A stretch of DNA of 64,000 bases from Strongylocentrotus droebachiensis (GCA_035222895.1 JAVYIG010000096.1:124001-188000); one strand, 5' to 3'; positions 1-19,571 are shown, counted from the stretch's first letter. Notes: generated by a model not told the origin, from the letters alone. Numbers and translations are program-made.

Positions 1-734
1 GATGTGTGTGGGGGATTTAGTGCTACTTTTTTGTATTTTTACTTGGTAATATATTGAAAGAAATTTCTATTCATTTAGCAATATACTTGTATCTCTTTTC
101 TAATAACCTATATCTCTGAAATTAATATTACTGACATCATTCGTGTACAAATATCTTTTTAAAAATTACAATCGTTTGTAAATATCTGTAAAAATGGTGC
201 ACCTTTTGTAAGCATTTTTGTGTGTGTGTCTTTGCAAAAACAGAAGCATGTTATTAAACGGATGTGCTTTTAAAAGAAGATTTGTAATCCAAGGTCTATT
301 TTTTTAAATCTGTCTGAGAGGTTTTGAGATACCATTAAGGTAATTGGGAGTAATAATAGGTATAATTGTATTTCCAAGGAGCTTTTGGAAGACCATATGG
401 TTTCCAGCAACTGATTGCTGGTTTATTTAAATTTTGCTGATATTAACAAAACAGTGGTCTACTACACACTAAATCACATATACAAGTAGTTTGAGGAAAC
501 TGCAACCATTGCGGCTGTTCCTTGGTTTCCCATTTCACCACATACTTATATGTAATATACCCCTTGAAAATGAGTTTCTTTTTCTGTAATTGTTCATTCA
601 TTCGTTCATTCATAGAGCAAGTGGTCAATCATTTATGACTTCATACATTAAACAAACGTAATTAATTCTTTTTGTTCAGTCAGTCATACATTAATACACA
701 AAAAAAAACTATTTTGGGCACATTGTTAGGAGAT
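1..734. other. AT-rich intergenic DNA, nothing recognised
   Basis: AT-rich sequence with short T and A runs. The short open frames here have no recognisable domain and no plausible splice context. I see no gene, RNA or structured repeat. Confidence 0.5.
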
Positions 735-930
735 CTGAAGGTATTGAGAAGCAAATACTGCAAGGAGCAGTCGAAGGAAAACGGGTAAAGGTCGTCCACC
801 AATATCTTGGACTGATGATATCAAGAAAGTGTCTGGACAAGGAATGAAAGGTGCAACACAAATGGCAGGTGAAAGAGTTGCATGGCGTGCTCTCGTGAAG
901 ACCACAGCAGCGCTTTACAGCGCCACCTGA
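735..930 (+). pseudogene. LINE reverse transcriptase C-terminal fragment, frameshifted
   Basis: Read on the plus strand, this gives a stretch resembling ILQGAVEGKR, then after a one-base frame change near 785-790, GRPPISWTDDIKK followed by a segment ending ERVAWRALV and a TGA at 928-930. This is the typical tail of non-LTR retrotransposon polyproteins (G-R-P-x-x-W-x-D-D-I motif, then an Arg-x-x-Trp motif). No upstream reverse transcriptase domain is present, so it is a 5'-truncated, decayed copy. The clade (RTE-like or other) cannot be fixed from about 60 residues. Confidence 0.7.
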
Positions 931-1364
931 AGTTGATGATGATGAAGATTTAGTTTATCCAGGAATACATTTCCACTCCCAAAACAAGAGTAACTTTACA
1001 TTGATTACTTTTACCTCTTTGCCCCAACTTGGAGGTGAACAATTCTCAATTCATTGCATGATTCAAAACAATTATTTAAAACAAAGAAGTGAAGACATCA
1101 AGAACTATGATTATATTTAACAATGATATAACTTTATTATTAATTCACGTTTTGCATTTATGAGGGAAAAGACAAATGCTGCAAAATCACAGTTTGGAAA
1201 AATATACTACCAAAATACTTGATGACCAACAACTACCAGTATATGCAACAATATTTGAATTTCATGGCAGTTTTGAAAGCACATAATTTACTTTTAATTG
1301 TGATTATTGGTATTGGTCCAATGATTATAATATCTTTTAGTCTATGTTTTAGCCATAGCAGACC

Positions 1365-1482
1365 GAGGGAGATAGTTGTGACACTTGCATTCAAGCATGT
1401 ATGCGAGTGTTAAATCGTGGAGCTCCACGTAGTTCTCTGACGAATCAGGAGCAACTTCCTGTGACATATCTACCTCACTCAA
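1365..1482. repeat. Short inverted-repeat element, GAGATAGTTGTGACAC family
   Basis: Begins with GGGAGATAGTTGTGACAC and ends with TGTGACATATCTACCTCACT, an imperfect inverted repeat. The same family lies downstream of all three IL-17 genes (26305-26488, 42279-42461, 50970-51579), where the ends are clearer (TTGAGAGAGATAGTTG). The interior shares a GAGCTC-containing stretch and an AATCAG-AGCAACTTCC block. It is probably a non-autonomous MITE-like element; this copy is the most diverged. Confidence 0.6.
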
Positions 1483-1549
1483 CTAGCTATAGTCCACATT
1501 CTTAACATAATATTGTAAGAAGGTATTACATTTTGAAAGGTAGTGATCT

Positions 1550-1703
1550 GGGACCCGTTTCACAAAACTTGTCATCAGCGACAAAATGATGGTTTTTGAT
1601 ATAAGCTAGTTAAATCCTTGCTTCTGATTGGTTATCAGCAGATTTTTCATTGATTTTTTCATTGATTTTTGTCATTGAAAAAAGGCTTTGTGAAACAGGT
1701 CCC
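1550..1703. repeat. MITE-like element with GGGACCCGTTTCACAAA ends
   Basis: Starts GGGACCCGTTTCACAAAACT and ends GGCTTTGTGAAACAGGTCCC, a clear terminal inverted repeat. A second member with the same interior (GCTTCTGATTGGTTATCA) lies at 44508-44635. The local direct repeat of TTTTTCATTGA inside this copy explains its greater length. Confidence 0.75.
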
Positions 1704-2700
1704 TTGTGAAGACATAAGTGCAGGTACAGATATCAGTCACCATCATACAAACTCCTCCAAAAATTTTTGAAGTTCAAGTTTGAGAGTCGATATCTCGCTA
1801 TTATATTATCATATTTGACGTTGGTATCATTGAAAAGACTTTTTATTCCCCTTTACAATAATGCCCCATTTGCCATGATAGCATAATCAAAGACTGTCAA
1901 AAAAAGTCATAATTAAAACAATTGAAATTTAAAAAAAAAAGTTCTCTTCTTTTCTATGACCGATTTCGATTTTATGTCTTCAGATATTGTTATTTTTATA
2001 ATTAAACATTATTTCATTATTATTTCTAAATCATTATTACTTTAACTTCTGTAGAAATAAAATTGAAACCGGTCATAATGAATACCGGGAAGAAAACTCT
2101 CCAGGAATTTTATTTCAATTGTTTTAATTATTATTTGTATATTGCCGTGACGGAGGATTATCAACGTTACATTATTTGTTCCGTATATGTATTCATTGCA
2201 TCAAAATCTTAAACAGCTGATTTCATCCTCCATGTGTAGTAGAAGATGTCATACCAACGTTACATGGACATCATAATACTTTATTTGGCCCCACCCTCAC
2301 AATTTGACGACTCGTGGCTCAGCTACAAATATTATCAGATACATGCATAACACTCAATAAAGAATTGCACTATAGGTATAACCACCACACATTACAAACC
2401 ACCATATGAAGAATATATTCATGCAATATTGTAACCATTAGAATATCGTTAACACTATTACCTAATGTAAATCAACAATGATCAACAGATGCTTTAATAG
2501 CAAGAAAAGGAAGCAAATATCACATACTCCATTAAAAATACAACTTCAATTACATCAAAAATATATGTTCAATTTAACATACAACAACAACAACAACATA
2601 TTGGATTACTAATGATACCCACAAAAATAATTCTGATATATTTGTTTATTATTTCATTTAAATTTCTAATTTTGACACTAAAATACATGAATTTGTTCAT
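1704..2700. other. AT-rich intergenic DNA
   Basis: Downstream flank of the TIP30-like gene on the minus strand. It has many A/T runs and a short CAA run near 2583-2597. No coding signal was recognised. Confidence 0.4.
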
Positions 2701-2702
2701 GT

Positions 2703-3188
2703 TCAGGGAAAGACTGGATAAAATTGTGAACGAAATATAAGATAGCCGGAGATGAAGAAGAAGGTAGTAGACAAATGGAGAAGATTAGAGGCAGCGGGGA
2801 GGAGGAAGAGAGAGAGACGGAGAGAGTGAGAAAGGGAGACAAAGAAGGAGGGGCTCAGAGAACAGGGAGAGACGGAGAGGGGGAAGACAAAAGAGTGAAA
2901 TATATAGAGATAAAGACACAGGGATAAAAAGAGAGGGAGAGAGAGAGAGAGAAGGATAGATGGATAGAGAGTGAGAAAGAGAGAGAGAGAGATACAGAGA
3001 GAGAGAGAGAGAGAAGGATAGATGGATAGAGAGTGAGAAAGAGAGAGAGAGAGAGAGATAGAGAGAGAGAGAAGGGGGAGAGATAGATAGCGAGTGAGAA
3101 AGAGAGAGACAGACACAGAGAGACAGAGAAAGAGCAAAGAGTTTAAAAAAATCAAGAAAAAAAGGAAGAGAAATACAAAGAAAGTCAC
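2703..3188. repeat. GA-rich simple-sequence tract
   Basis: About 480 bp of (GA)n-dominated sequence with a partly duplicated block (AAGGATAGATGGATAGAGAG near 2952 and 3014). The long minus-strand open frame over it is Ser/Leu low complexity produced by the CT repeat and is not a gene. Confidence 0.85.
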
Positions 3189-3189
3189 A

Positions 3190-4490
3190 TTAGCACTAGG
3201 TAATAATACATCATTTTATAAATATCTTTTCTTGTCTCTCTGTGATTAAATCCCCAATTAGGACACATTCGGTATATCTCACTCTAGTGCCTTGCTTACA
3301 TATGGCGCTGGTAACCGTGGAGCTTTACTGCAGCATTTTGTTCAAAAATTTGACATGTAAATGAATAGCAAGTTGGAATGAAAATAAACTAGTGGTGCGC
3401 AACAAACGCCCAATGCGAACATACATGTACTATCTGTGTGTTACCAGATACAGAAATACAAGGTGTATTCACACCCGCACCATTATAACTAGAACCCATC
3501 ATGGTTTAACACGTCACGTGTGAACTAACCTTCAATAATACCATCTATACAGATGCACCAAGCATACATACTATCATATGAATGACAAGCAAGAAAAATA
3601 TCAATATTTAACAACATAAAAAACAAACATATTTACATGACAGGTCTGACCATACACAGGATTAAGAAGTACTATAATATTCAGTCATTCATATTCTTTG
3701 TTCAATTTCAGTTTCAGATTTGGGCGATATGATTCCATCAACATGTTGGCTGATGATTTTAATCTTGAATTCTCTATCTCACAAATGGAATGTTTTTTCA
3801 ATTGGTGGGTAAAAAAAAATTAAAAAGAGTTTGCCAAAAATTACATTTTCAGGATTGTCAGTCAATGAAAAAAGAGGAAGAAGTAACAAATGGAAGATGC
3901 TTAACTTGTCACCCAAACTGATAGTAAGTAAGTACATACAGTTAGTGAATTGTATAATGTGCAGTGGACTTCCCTAGTGTTTTGATAATTGCACAGCGCT
4001 ATCTCATGGTCAATTTGCCAACAGTGCATATAAACCCAATACCTAGTTTCCACTTTGAAAGATTGGAAAGGTTGCCTTTTTAACAGCCTTTGTAGCCGAT
4101 TTAGAGAGGCTTCAAGTCTTACTGCTAAAAGCACACTGCAGAGATTTGCAAGGTGAGAATCTCACTTGTAAAAGGGCAAAAATGTTGTGGAAAAAAAATC
4201 ATAACTGAAAATTCCCCTGAAAGTATGTTGGCAATGGATTCATCATCAGTAAAATTACAGTCATCAAATTTGAATTTTGCAACTGGCAGTGTTTTATTCA
4301 CCTCATTTGTTGTGTACAAAATGAGGGCTTTGATCCTCACTCATTGAAAGAAAACCACAGAGTATTTTGATCAAAAATTTGGCACAAACTTTCATAAACT
4401 CATCTTGATGATACAGATAAATTTTGAGACAAGTTTTTGAGGGCTAGCGAATCCATGATAGCAGCTTTAAACAACCACTTTAAAGAAGCA
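3190..4490. other. Intergenic flank
   Basis: About 1.3 kb between the GA tract and the distal TIP30 terminal exon. Short open frames on both strands overlap each other and none has a recognisable motif. Confidence 0.35.
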
Positions 4491-4494
4491 CAAA

Positions 4495-4697
4495 CCTTTG
4501 AGTTTTGTCATGTAAACGACTGTTCTTTGACAATTTTCGGTATCAAAAGTCTTGTTCTAGACCGATTGCATATTACTAAAAATTCACAATGGTTTTAAGT
4601 TTTGTCATGTAAATGACTGTTCTTTGACAACTTTGGTTATCAAAAGTCTTGTTCTAGATTGATTGCATCATAACTAAAAATTCACAACGGTTTTAAA
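4495..4697. repeat. Two-copy tandem repeat, about 105 bp unit
   Basis: The block containing GTTTTGTCATGTAAACGACT, CAAAAGTCTTGTTCTAGA and AAAAATTCACAA occurs twice back to back, with roughly 90% identity by eye. It sits just beyond the probable 3' end of the distal TIP30 terminal exon. Confidence 0.8.
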
Positions 4698-4765
4698 ATA
4701 GACAAAGTTTCCGGTTTTACAGTAATTTTATTGAACATATAAATCAACCTTTTTAGCCCGTAATA

Positions 4766-4812
4766 TAATTTGAAGCAGTGTAGATGTCCTTCCCTTGTAA
4801 AATATTCTTGAG
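4766..4812 (-). repeat. Partial duplicate of TIP30 terminal-exon tail in its 3'UTR
   Basis: The sequence TTTGAAGCAGTGTAGATGTC followed by CCTTG and ATATTCTTG repeats the end of the coding part of the 4864-5080 exon (4879-4921). The flanking TTTCCGGTTTTACAGTAATT is also duplicated (4708-4727 and 4819-4838). This indicates a local tandem duplication of about 110 bp that captured the exon tail. Confidence 0.75.
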
Positions 4813-4863
4813 TTGATGTTTCCGGTTTTACAGTAATTTTATGAAACATATAAATAAAAACTC

Positions 4864-5080
4864 TTAGCCTGTAATATCTTTTGAAGCAGTGTAGATGTCT
4901 CTCCCTTGCACAATATTCTTGGGTTCCTCAGCTGGCTTGACCGTTCTTGCAATCATTGCTTGACCGACTGAGAGCGTTGTGTTGGTCATTCTACCGGGAC
5001 TTAGGTAATCGATAGGTCTGGATACAAATCGCATGAGGCCTTCACCAAAGCGTGATTCTTCACGGTTGCACATCAACAAT
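4864..5080 (-). CDS. TIP30-like alternative or duplicated terminal exon
   Basis: This is a second version of the last exon of the TIP30-like gene. Minus-strand sequence ends an intron with a pyrimidine-rich stretch and CCCCCAG at 5086-5081. The exon then reads on in the phase left by the 9089-9150 exon (…PG|LLMCNREES). It contains NTTLSVGQAMIARTVKP, matching NTTLSVAMAMIATTVKP in the proximal exon (8081-8291) and the C-terminal part of HTATIP2/TIP30. It ends in TAA, and an AATAAA lies on the minus strand at 4727-4732, about 130 bp downstream. It carries intact coding sequence and a better acceptor than the proximal exon. It may be used by alternative splicing from the same upstream exons, or be a relic of a gene duplication. 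Transcript data would decide. Confidence 0.7.
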
Positions 5081-5304
5081 CTGGGGGATAAAAATAAAGA
5101 TAAAAATGACGATGAAAATATTTTCTTAAAGTAAAGTCAACGTACCAACTGAATGTCAACAGGTTTGTAAGTTTCCGACCGATTGGAGGACTTTTCATTG
5201 ATCCGAATCAACACCCTATTAGTAACTTACTTCTAACAATCTAGACCATCCTAATATGAGGCACTTAAGTCAATGGTTAGATTAAAGCACATAGAGGAAA
5301 TTGG

Positions 5305-5629
5305 GCGCTAGATCACAAGTGTGCCCATACTTTGGACCTGTGACTCACGCCTGGAGAGTACCCTATTATAACATACCACAAATCAACTAAATCTTCAACA
5401 ATTTTTGAAATAATGGTCATAACTTCAAAGTCTTTATAATTTTTCAAATATTTTGGGGAGAATTTTCCTACAAAGACATAATAATATACACTTTCTCACA
5501 GGTTTCACTGCAAACTGCTGCACAATACAAGTGCATGCCGTGTTAAACGATGGGGTGCAGGTGGGCGTGTGCATGAAGTTAGTGACCGTATAACAGGTCC
5601 AAAGTATGGGCACACTTGTGAACTAGCGC
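5305..5629. mobile_element. MITE with long terminal inverted repeats
   Basis: The left end GCGCTAGATCACAAGTGTGC continues with CCATACTTTGGACCTGT. The right end is its inverse, ACAGGTCCAAAGTATGGGCA followed by CACTTGTGAACTAGCGC. Arms are about 37 bp with only one or two mismatches around a roughly 250-bp interior that has no coding sequence. It sits between the two alternative TIP30 terminal exons. Confidence 0.8.
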
Positions 5630-6120
5630 TAGAATTTGTTCACCAACATCACTAGCAGGGGTTCTTTTTTTTCTTCCTAAACAAGTAGAAGAGAATGAAC
5701 ATGCACAACAGAGAAAAATTAACCCAGATATCAATTATCAAGCAAAGTGAGCAAAAGATGAAGCAATGTAGAGATTGCAGGATTGAACATTTTTATTCCA
5801 AGTTGAGACGGATAATGAGAGCACAACAGGCTGTTACGAATTAATCAAATAAAAGGGCATTAGGAATAAGTTAAATGATAAGAAACCAAATAAAAGGGAC
5901 ATGTTTTAGAAAGGAGGAAAATAATCTCACTACATATTACACACCGAGTGATTTGCCCTCCATGCCTTTAAGAATGACAATGACGTCTTGAAATCATTCA
6001 AAACAAACAGCAGAAGCAGGACAAATCCTATTTTAAAACTGATTACGACTATCATAACTCAGAAGTAGAAATCAATCCATCCATAAAGTAACATCCGAAT
6101 AACTGTTGTCACAAAAAGAC

Positions 6121-6395
6121 GCCTCTGGGAAAACGTCTATGACAAAAAGACAACCGTTTTCCAAATGATAGAATAGCGATAAATAAAGCAAAAGTTCTTG
6201 GTCCAAAACTCATCAGGCCAAACAGTAAGAATGAACAAATGCCCAAATTGGACCAAATAATGAAACATTGAAACAGCCGAAGACAGAAATAAAAGCCTCT
6301 GGGAAAACGTCTATGACAAAAAGATAACCTTGTTCAAATTATAGAATAGCAATGAATAAAGACAAAAGTTCTTTGTCTAAAGCTATCAGGTTTAA
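6121..6395. repeat. Direct duplication, about 100 bp
   Basis: CTCTGGGAAAACGTCTATGA and the following about 90 bp (GATAGAATAGC, AAAAGTTCTT) occur at about 6124 and about 6298 with small differences. No coding content. Confidence 0.7.
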
Positions 6396-6591
6396 CTGCA
6401 AGAAAGATCAGAAAGCCAAAATTCAAATGAAAACTATAGGAAAACAACGTGCAACAGGCAAAAGGCTTTACTGAACAACAGGCATCCAGGTTTCACGGAT
6501 TCCAAATGGCAGCACATTTTCACTACAGAATCAGTAACAGACCATTTTCGAAATGTAATCAGATTTAATGCATGAATCTTTATTAAGTGCC

Positions 6592-6801
6592 TCATTACAA
6601 ATTATTTCATTTGCCCGTTACAAATAATTGTGTTTCAAAGTCAGAATGCAAATTGCATTATGTGTTGTTAGGGAGGGGTATATAGGGCAAGGGATTATGT
6701 TGTCCATACTAGCAACAACTAATGTATGCAATTTGCATTCTAAATTTAAATACATTCATTCTCAACAAGTGAAAGGAATCATTTTAAATTAGACACTTAA
6801 C
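6592..6801. repeat. Nested inverted repeat with TTAA ends
   Basis: Outer ends TTAAGTGCCTCATTACAAAT and AAATTAGACACTTAA form an imperfect inverted repeat. Inside it, AGAATGCAAATTGCATTA (about 6645) and ATGCAATTTGCATTCT (about 6726) form a stronger hairpin around a roughly 45-nt loop. It is probably a non-autonomous TTAA-target element. Confidence 0.55.
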
Positions 6802-6962
6802 AAAGACTCACACATTAAATTTGATTACATAATGATAATGGCCTATTAAATACACACATGTACACAATGGCTACTGTGTCCTCTCTGAGTCTATGCCTTT
6901 TGAAGTGACGAAGATGTTTTAAAAATCATTCAAATGACAAGCCATAACAATTACACTTATAG

Positions 6963-8072
6963 AACAGATGGAGCAAACTTTAATATACAACAGACAGAGC
7001 ACACTAATTCAATAGACGGAGCACACTTACACAACAGACGAAGCCCACTTAAACAACAGACAGAGCACACTTACAACTGTATATACAACAGACGGAGCAC
7101 ACTTATACAACAGACGGAGCACACTTATTCAACAGATGGAGCACACTTATTCAACAGACGGAGCACACTTATACACAGCAGATGGAGCACACTTACACAA
7201 CACATGGAGCACACTAATATACAACAGACGGAGCACACTTACACAACAGAAGGAGCACACTAATATACAACAGACAGAGCACACTTATACAACAGACAGA
7301 GCACAATTACACAACAGACGGGACACACTTGTACAACAGACAGAGCACAATTACACAACAGACGGGACACACTTGTACAACAGATGGAGCACAATTACAC
7401 AACAGACGGGACACACTTGTACAACAGATGGAGCACACTTATACAACAGACAGAGCACACTTAAACAACAGATGGAGCATACTTACATGTATACAACAGA
7501 TGGAGCACACTTAAACAACAGATGGAGCACACTTATACAACAGACAGAGCACAATTACACAACAGACGGGACACACTTGTACAACAGATGGAGCACAATT
7601 ACACAACAGAGGGGACACACTTGTACAACAGATGGAGCACAATTACACAACAGAGGGGACACACTTGTACAACAGATGGAGCACACTTATACAACAGACG
7701 GAGCACACTTACATGTATACAACAGACAGAGCACAGTTGCACAAAAGACGGAGCACACTTATACAACAGATGGAGCACACTAATATACAACAGATGGAGC
7801 ACACTTATACAACAGATGGAGCACCTTATACAACAGATAGAGCACACTAATATACAACAGACAGAGCACACTTACACAACAGACGGAGCACACTTATACA
7901 ACAGACGGAGCACACTTATACAACAGACGGAGCACACTTATACAACAGACGGAGCACACTTACACAACAGACGGAGCACACTTATACAGCAGACGGAGTA
8001 CACTTATACAACAGACGGAGCACACTTATACAACAGACGGAGCACACTTATACAACAGACGGGGCACACTTT
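6963..8072. repeat. 22-bp minisatellite, about 50 units
   Basis: Units of the form ACAACAGACGGAGCACACTT plus two bases, with variants GACAGAGCAC, GATGGAGCAC and GGGACACACTTGT. Because 22 is not a multiple of 3, all three plus-strand frames stay open for hundreds of codons (His/Thr/Glu-rich), which is an artefact. The array ends about 9 bp from the stop codon of the TIP30 terminal exon, so on the minus strand it would occupy its 3'UTR. Confidence 0.95.
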
Positions 8073-8080
8073 CCACCTTC

Positions 8081-15822
<7,742 letters not shown>

Positions 15823-15840
15823 GCTGTATATAAAGAACAA

Positions 15841-17030
15841 ATCAATATCATAACGATTGATATCATGGGAATGTTTATTTTATGAGTGAAAAAAAGGACT
15901 ACGGTTAATTTGATTCCTTATAAACCACCCCCACCCAATCGGTCCTGCTAAACAACTAAGAAAAAAAGAAAAAGAAAAGAACAGCCATTAAGGCATAGAG
16001 TTGTATCAATAATTTTCCATGTACTACTGTACATGATTGTGTAACATCGATCACTGTAATTGCCAGTACATGTGTAAAATGGACAGCTACATGTACAGAC
16101 GCCTTCGGCATCGGAGCTCTGTGGAGTTAGCCCTAAATCAATGGAGGCTTCCCGATGTCGGATGTGATCCAAATTCAGGTGGAAAATGTGATACTGATAT
16201 ATGATTATGATTAAAGTTAGTAAACAATTGGGCTAAAATTCCCTTATTTAGAATGGATATTAAACTGCTAAAAGAAAATGGATACGGAACTACACTAGCG
16301 CCTATGCTATGGTGATCATCTATGATCTAGCAAAGTATCCAATCTTTCCGGAAAGCAATTTGATTTTGAAGAGGTTTATGTTTACAACTAACTAGATCTA
16401 GACCCTACAAGTACTAATATTTCATAAATCTACTAAGACGAGTTGTTTTTGGTGAATTTTTCCACTAAATCTGAAGGCAAAAGAGGAACGTGTCTATAGA
16501 GTCTATGGCAACCATTAGTTGAGTGTCCGGACACCCAACCCCCATGTATCTCCACTACAGTACAGGCTTGTATACAGGCTGTCATCACAAACAACGAGCG
16601 CGAGAGAGAGCCGCCATCTCTGCCTGCCATTGGCCGTGCTCACAAGCGCGCGATACCAGGCCAGGTCGAAAGCAGAGGCTGTGCTGTTGATCTCGATCCC
16701 TGAAAAATATTATTACAATCATCAAATATATTATCTAATCACAAGGTAGAATACCTACTTTATCAGAGATATATCAAACAATGCTTGCTCCGAGTAGTTT
16801 GTATCCTTTAGAAAATTGGAGGTCAAAATATGGTTACACTCGCTGGGCACTGCATGCACTGCTTGTGTACGTTCGTTCGTTGATCAATTATGCATGCCAC
16901 AGGCAGTAAGTGCAGTGCAATGAAGTGGATGTAATGTTTACATCGGACAGAATAAAGGGCGGGGCTAAATTATTCTGCGATACCAAATTTGCAAAGTCAT
17001 GTGAGAAAATAATATCAATGGTGAATGGTC
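15841..17030. other. TIP30 5' flank, no clear promoter element
   Basis: Upstream of the TIP30 start. It is moderately CpG-containing around 16500-16680. No TATA box was recognised. It holds one segment shared with 32056-32135. Short open frames have no recognisable domain. Confidence 0.35.
16515..16625. repeat. Dispersed repeat GTTGAGTGTCCGGACACCCA, copy 1
   Basis: GTTGAGTGTCCGGACACCCA through TCATCACAAACAACGAGCGC and AGCCGCCATC recurs at 32056-32135 (GAGTGTCCGGACATCCA, TCATCACAAGCAACGCGCG, AGTCGCCATG). It contains the palindrome TGTCCGGACA. Confidence 0.65.
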
Positions 17031-17034
17031 GAGG

Positions 17035-17447
17035 GGGTGGAACCCCCGCCCCCCCCCCCACTCAGGTTTCGAAATGACCGCATGCGTGTTGCCAAAATGT
17101 CCGGTAAAGAGGTACTTTTCGTGCGACAAAGTCCGGCCCGAGAATTGTAAAAAAAGAGGTGTATTTGACTTTTCACCCGGAGATTTCTCTAAAAAGGGGG
17201 TGTTTTTTCTTTTTTTCTCTCATCTCTTTGGACTCCTGAGAAATTATTCCGAATTTAGGGGGGTACATTGAGCATTTTTCCTGATTTAGGGGGGTCTCCA
17301 AGGCAGGAAAAGCCCGCCGCAAAGCCCGCGAAAGGGGGGTCCGGAAATGTTGGCAGTCCTCAGATAGGGGCGGGTGCTTTCAAAAAGAGGGAACGATCAT
17401 TATGCGTACCCTAAATAACACTGAGTGGGGGGGGGGGGGGGGGTGGA
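17035..17447. repeat. Element bounded by inverted poly-C/poly-G ends
   Basis: The left end GGTGGAACCCCCG then poly-C and ACTCAG is mirrored on the right by CTGAGT then poly-G. The interior holds short direct motifs (AAAAAGAGG, TTTAGGGGGGT). No coding sequence was recognised; it is probably a degenerate inverted-repeat element. Confidence 0.45.
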
Positions 17448-17829
17448 ACCAAAATTCATATGCTTAGCTCTACATACTTAGGAGAAAATATTTGAAGATA
17501 AACTCTTTTCTAGGTACTTCGCTATATAGCTAGTACCCGGCCCCCTCCCAACTTCCCAAGGGGGCGATCCCGACATGACTGTAGGCCTACGCACTCGCGT
17601 CCAGAAAAAGTTTCGAAAGGGTATCTTTTTCGGCTATACGGCGGCGTCGACGTTTTACTGAAAAGGGGGTGTTTTTCAAGCACTGATCGCACAAAAAACG
17701 AATAAAGGGTTTTCAGGTTCACATGTTTCTAAGTTTTCTTTAAAAAAAGGGTCATTTCAGAAAAAGCGCGAGACGCCATTTGGGTCCATTTCAGAGGTTG
17801 ATGGACCGTGTGGGTAGCATTTGTGTATG

Positions 17830-18230
17830 AGAGTGACCCCCCCCCCCCGGCCCCCCTCCGTGTTTCTCTCTCTCTCTCTCTCTCTCTCACTCTCTCTCTC
17901 TCTCCTCCCCCCTCCCCATCCTAGATCATTTCTTCAATAGATAAGTCAATATGCCAATTGGTATTCGATAATTCCCGTTCCCTATATTCCTCCCCTACCC
18001 CTTGTTTCCCTTCTAGTTTTTTTGTTATGAATCAGTTCCGTATACATTCCTAGGCACAAGCATTTAGTTAGCACTTATCACCTCATCATCCCGTCCTTTT
18101 TCTTTCCTTTTGTATTTGTCATGCAGCGAGTCTCATCATTCATTTTATCTCTTTGCATGCCTTCTCTCTCTTTCTCTCTCTCACTCTCTCTCTCTCTCTC
18201 TCATTCTCTCTCTTTCTCTTTCAGATTGAT
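17830..18230. repeat. C-run and (CT)n simple repeats
   Basis: Poly-C near 17837-17857, (TC)n at 17864-17905, and (TC)n at 18164-18220, separated by ordinary AT-rich sequence. Confidence 0.85.
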
Positions 18231-18454
18231 TGATAGATTTGTTTTCTTCTTCTCTTCTTCATCTTCTTCTTCTTGTACGTATTATCATTTCTATCATTAT
18301 CAGTTTAATGTTGTTTTATTATTATCATTATAAATCTGAAATAAGTTTTCTTATCTGTCTGTAAATAGTTTAAACTTACTAATTTGGTATGTATGTCGGG
18401 GACCCCGCTGGAAATAAGCTCTCGAGCTTTCATGGGTTATACTGTTCAAGCTGA

Positions 18455-18650
18455 CCTGAATTTGAATTGAATTTGAATTTGAATTTATTAACAACAACAC
18501 ATCACAATAATGACAGTACATATGAACAATCATACAATGCAAAAAATATAAGAGTAATGTCGATTGAGCAGTAATGGTTAATTTTTGATCTGTTATTATT
18601 TGTATATTGTTGCATGTTGGAGGCTCAAGTGGCGAATAGACATTTATCAA
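18455..18650 (-). repeat. LINE-type 3'-tail fragment
   Basis: GAATTTGAATTGAATTTGAA followed by TTTATTAACAACAACACATC resembles, in minus orientation, the 3' end of a CR1-like element with a GAATT-type tail. Flanking motifs GGGTTATACTGTTCAAGCTG and GATCTGTTATTATT recur inside the 32767-36064 element (33894, 33927, 34671). Confidence 0.5.
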
Positions 18651-18664
18651 TCAATCTGAATACC

Positions 18665-18930
18665 AAACAATATATCTAACCCTAACCCTAACTTTAACTA
18701 AAGACCAAACAATTATCTAACCCTAACCTATAGACCAAACAATATATCTAACCCTAACCCTAACTTCAACACTATACCAAACAATATATCTAACCCTAAC
18801 CCTAACTTCAACTATACACCAAACAATATATCTAACCCTAACCCTCACCCTAGCCCTAACTTCAACTATAGACCAAACAATATACGGTATCTAACCCTAA
18901 CCCTAAACCTAACGTAAAACCGAATTCCAA
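18665..18930. repeat. Interstitial telomeric repeats in a composite tandem array
   Basis: TAACCCTAACCCTAAC motifs embedded in a roughly 45-bp unit of the form ACCAAACAATATATCTAACC plus CTAACTTCAACTA, repeated about six times. It is at the upstream edge of duplicon I. Confidence 0.85.
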
Positions 18931-19205
18931 CTCTCACCTTTACCCCTGTATATATTTTTGAGGAAAAATAGCCGGAAGCGGTAGACCGGTTTACTATTCA
19001 TTTATGGACGTTTCTATCCTGGCGACGACGAGTTATTCCATTTACATGTTGCTCATGATCTGAATGAACACTATTTGGAATCCAGTCTGCATACATTATC
19101 TGTTGCTATGTCAGGCAAGCATCGGACAAGATTATAGTTCTCAAGAACAACCTTGTTTGAAAAGTATGCATACAGTTTAAATATGTTAGGAAACCGGTCC
19201 GTTGT

Positions 19206-19571
19206 TGTTGTTGGCGTACGCAGGGGGGGGGGGGGGGGAGGGGTTGGGGTTAACCCCCCCCTCGATTTTTTTTTTTTTTTTAATACAAAAATACCCCCCC
19301 CCCCCCAACGGACCAAAATGTCAAATTTTCAAATTTCGAGACCAAAACAAAAAAAAGGGTCCTCTTACCCACCCCCCCCCCCCCCCCCCCCGCATATTCA
19401 GCGACTGGCTGAGTCGTTGCGATTTTTTTGGGACTTCAAAAAAAAAAAAAAGTGTCCGCTTACCCCTCCCCCCCCCCCCCCGCTTATTCAGTGGCTAGCA
19501 GAGTCGTTGCGAAATTTTGGGCCCGATCTTAAACCCCCCCCCCCCTTGAAAAAATCTTGCGTACGCCACTG
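19206..19571. mobile_element. hAT-like MITE with GGCGTACGCAGGGG ends, inserted in copy I only
   Basis: Left TTGGCGTACGCAGGGG and right CTTGCGTACGCCACTG form the terminal inverted repeat; the interior is poly-C/poly-G and poly-A/poly-T. Copies II (36733-36745) and III (about 57805-57815) show the uninterrupted site (GTTGTTGT then GGGGCA), so the borders are set by empty-site comparison. No clean target duplication is visible. The long Pro/Gly-rich frames are artefacts. Confidence 0.75.

Noticed and set aside
18665..18930. True chromosome end
   Set aside because: Telomeric motifs are short, interrupted, and occur three times inside continuous sequence at duplicon edges.
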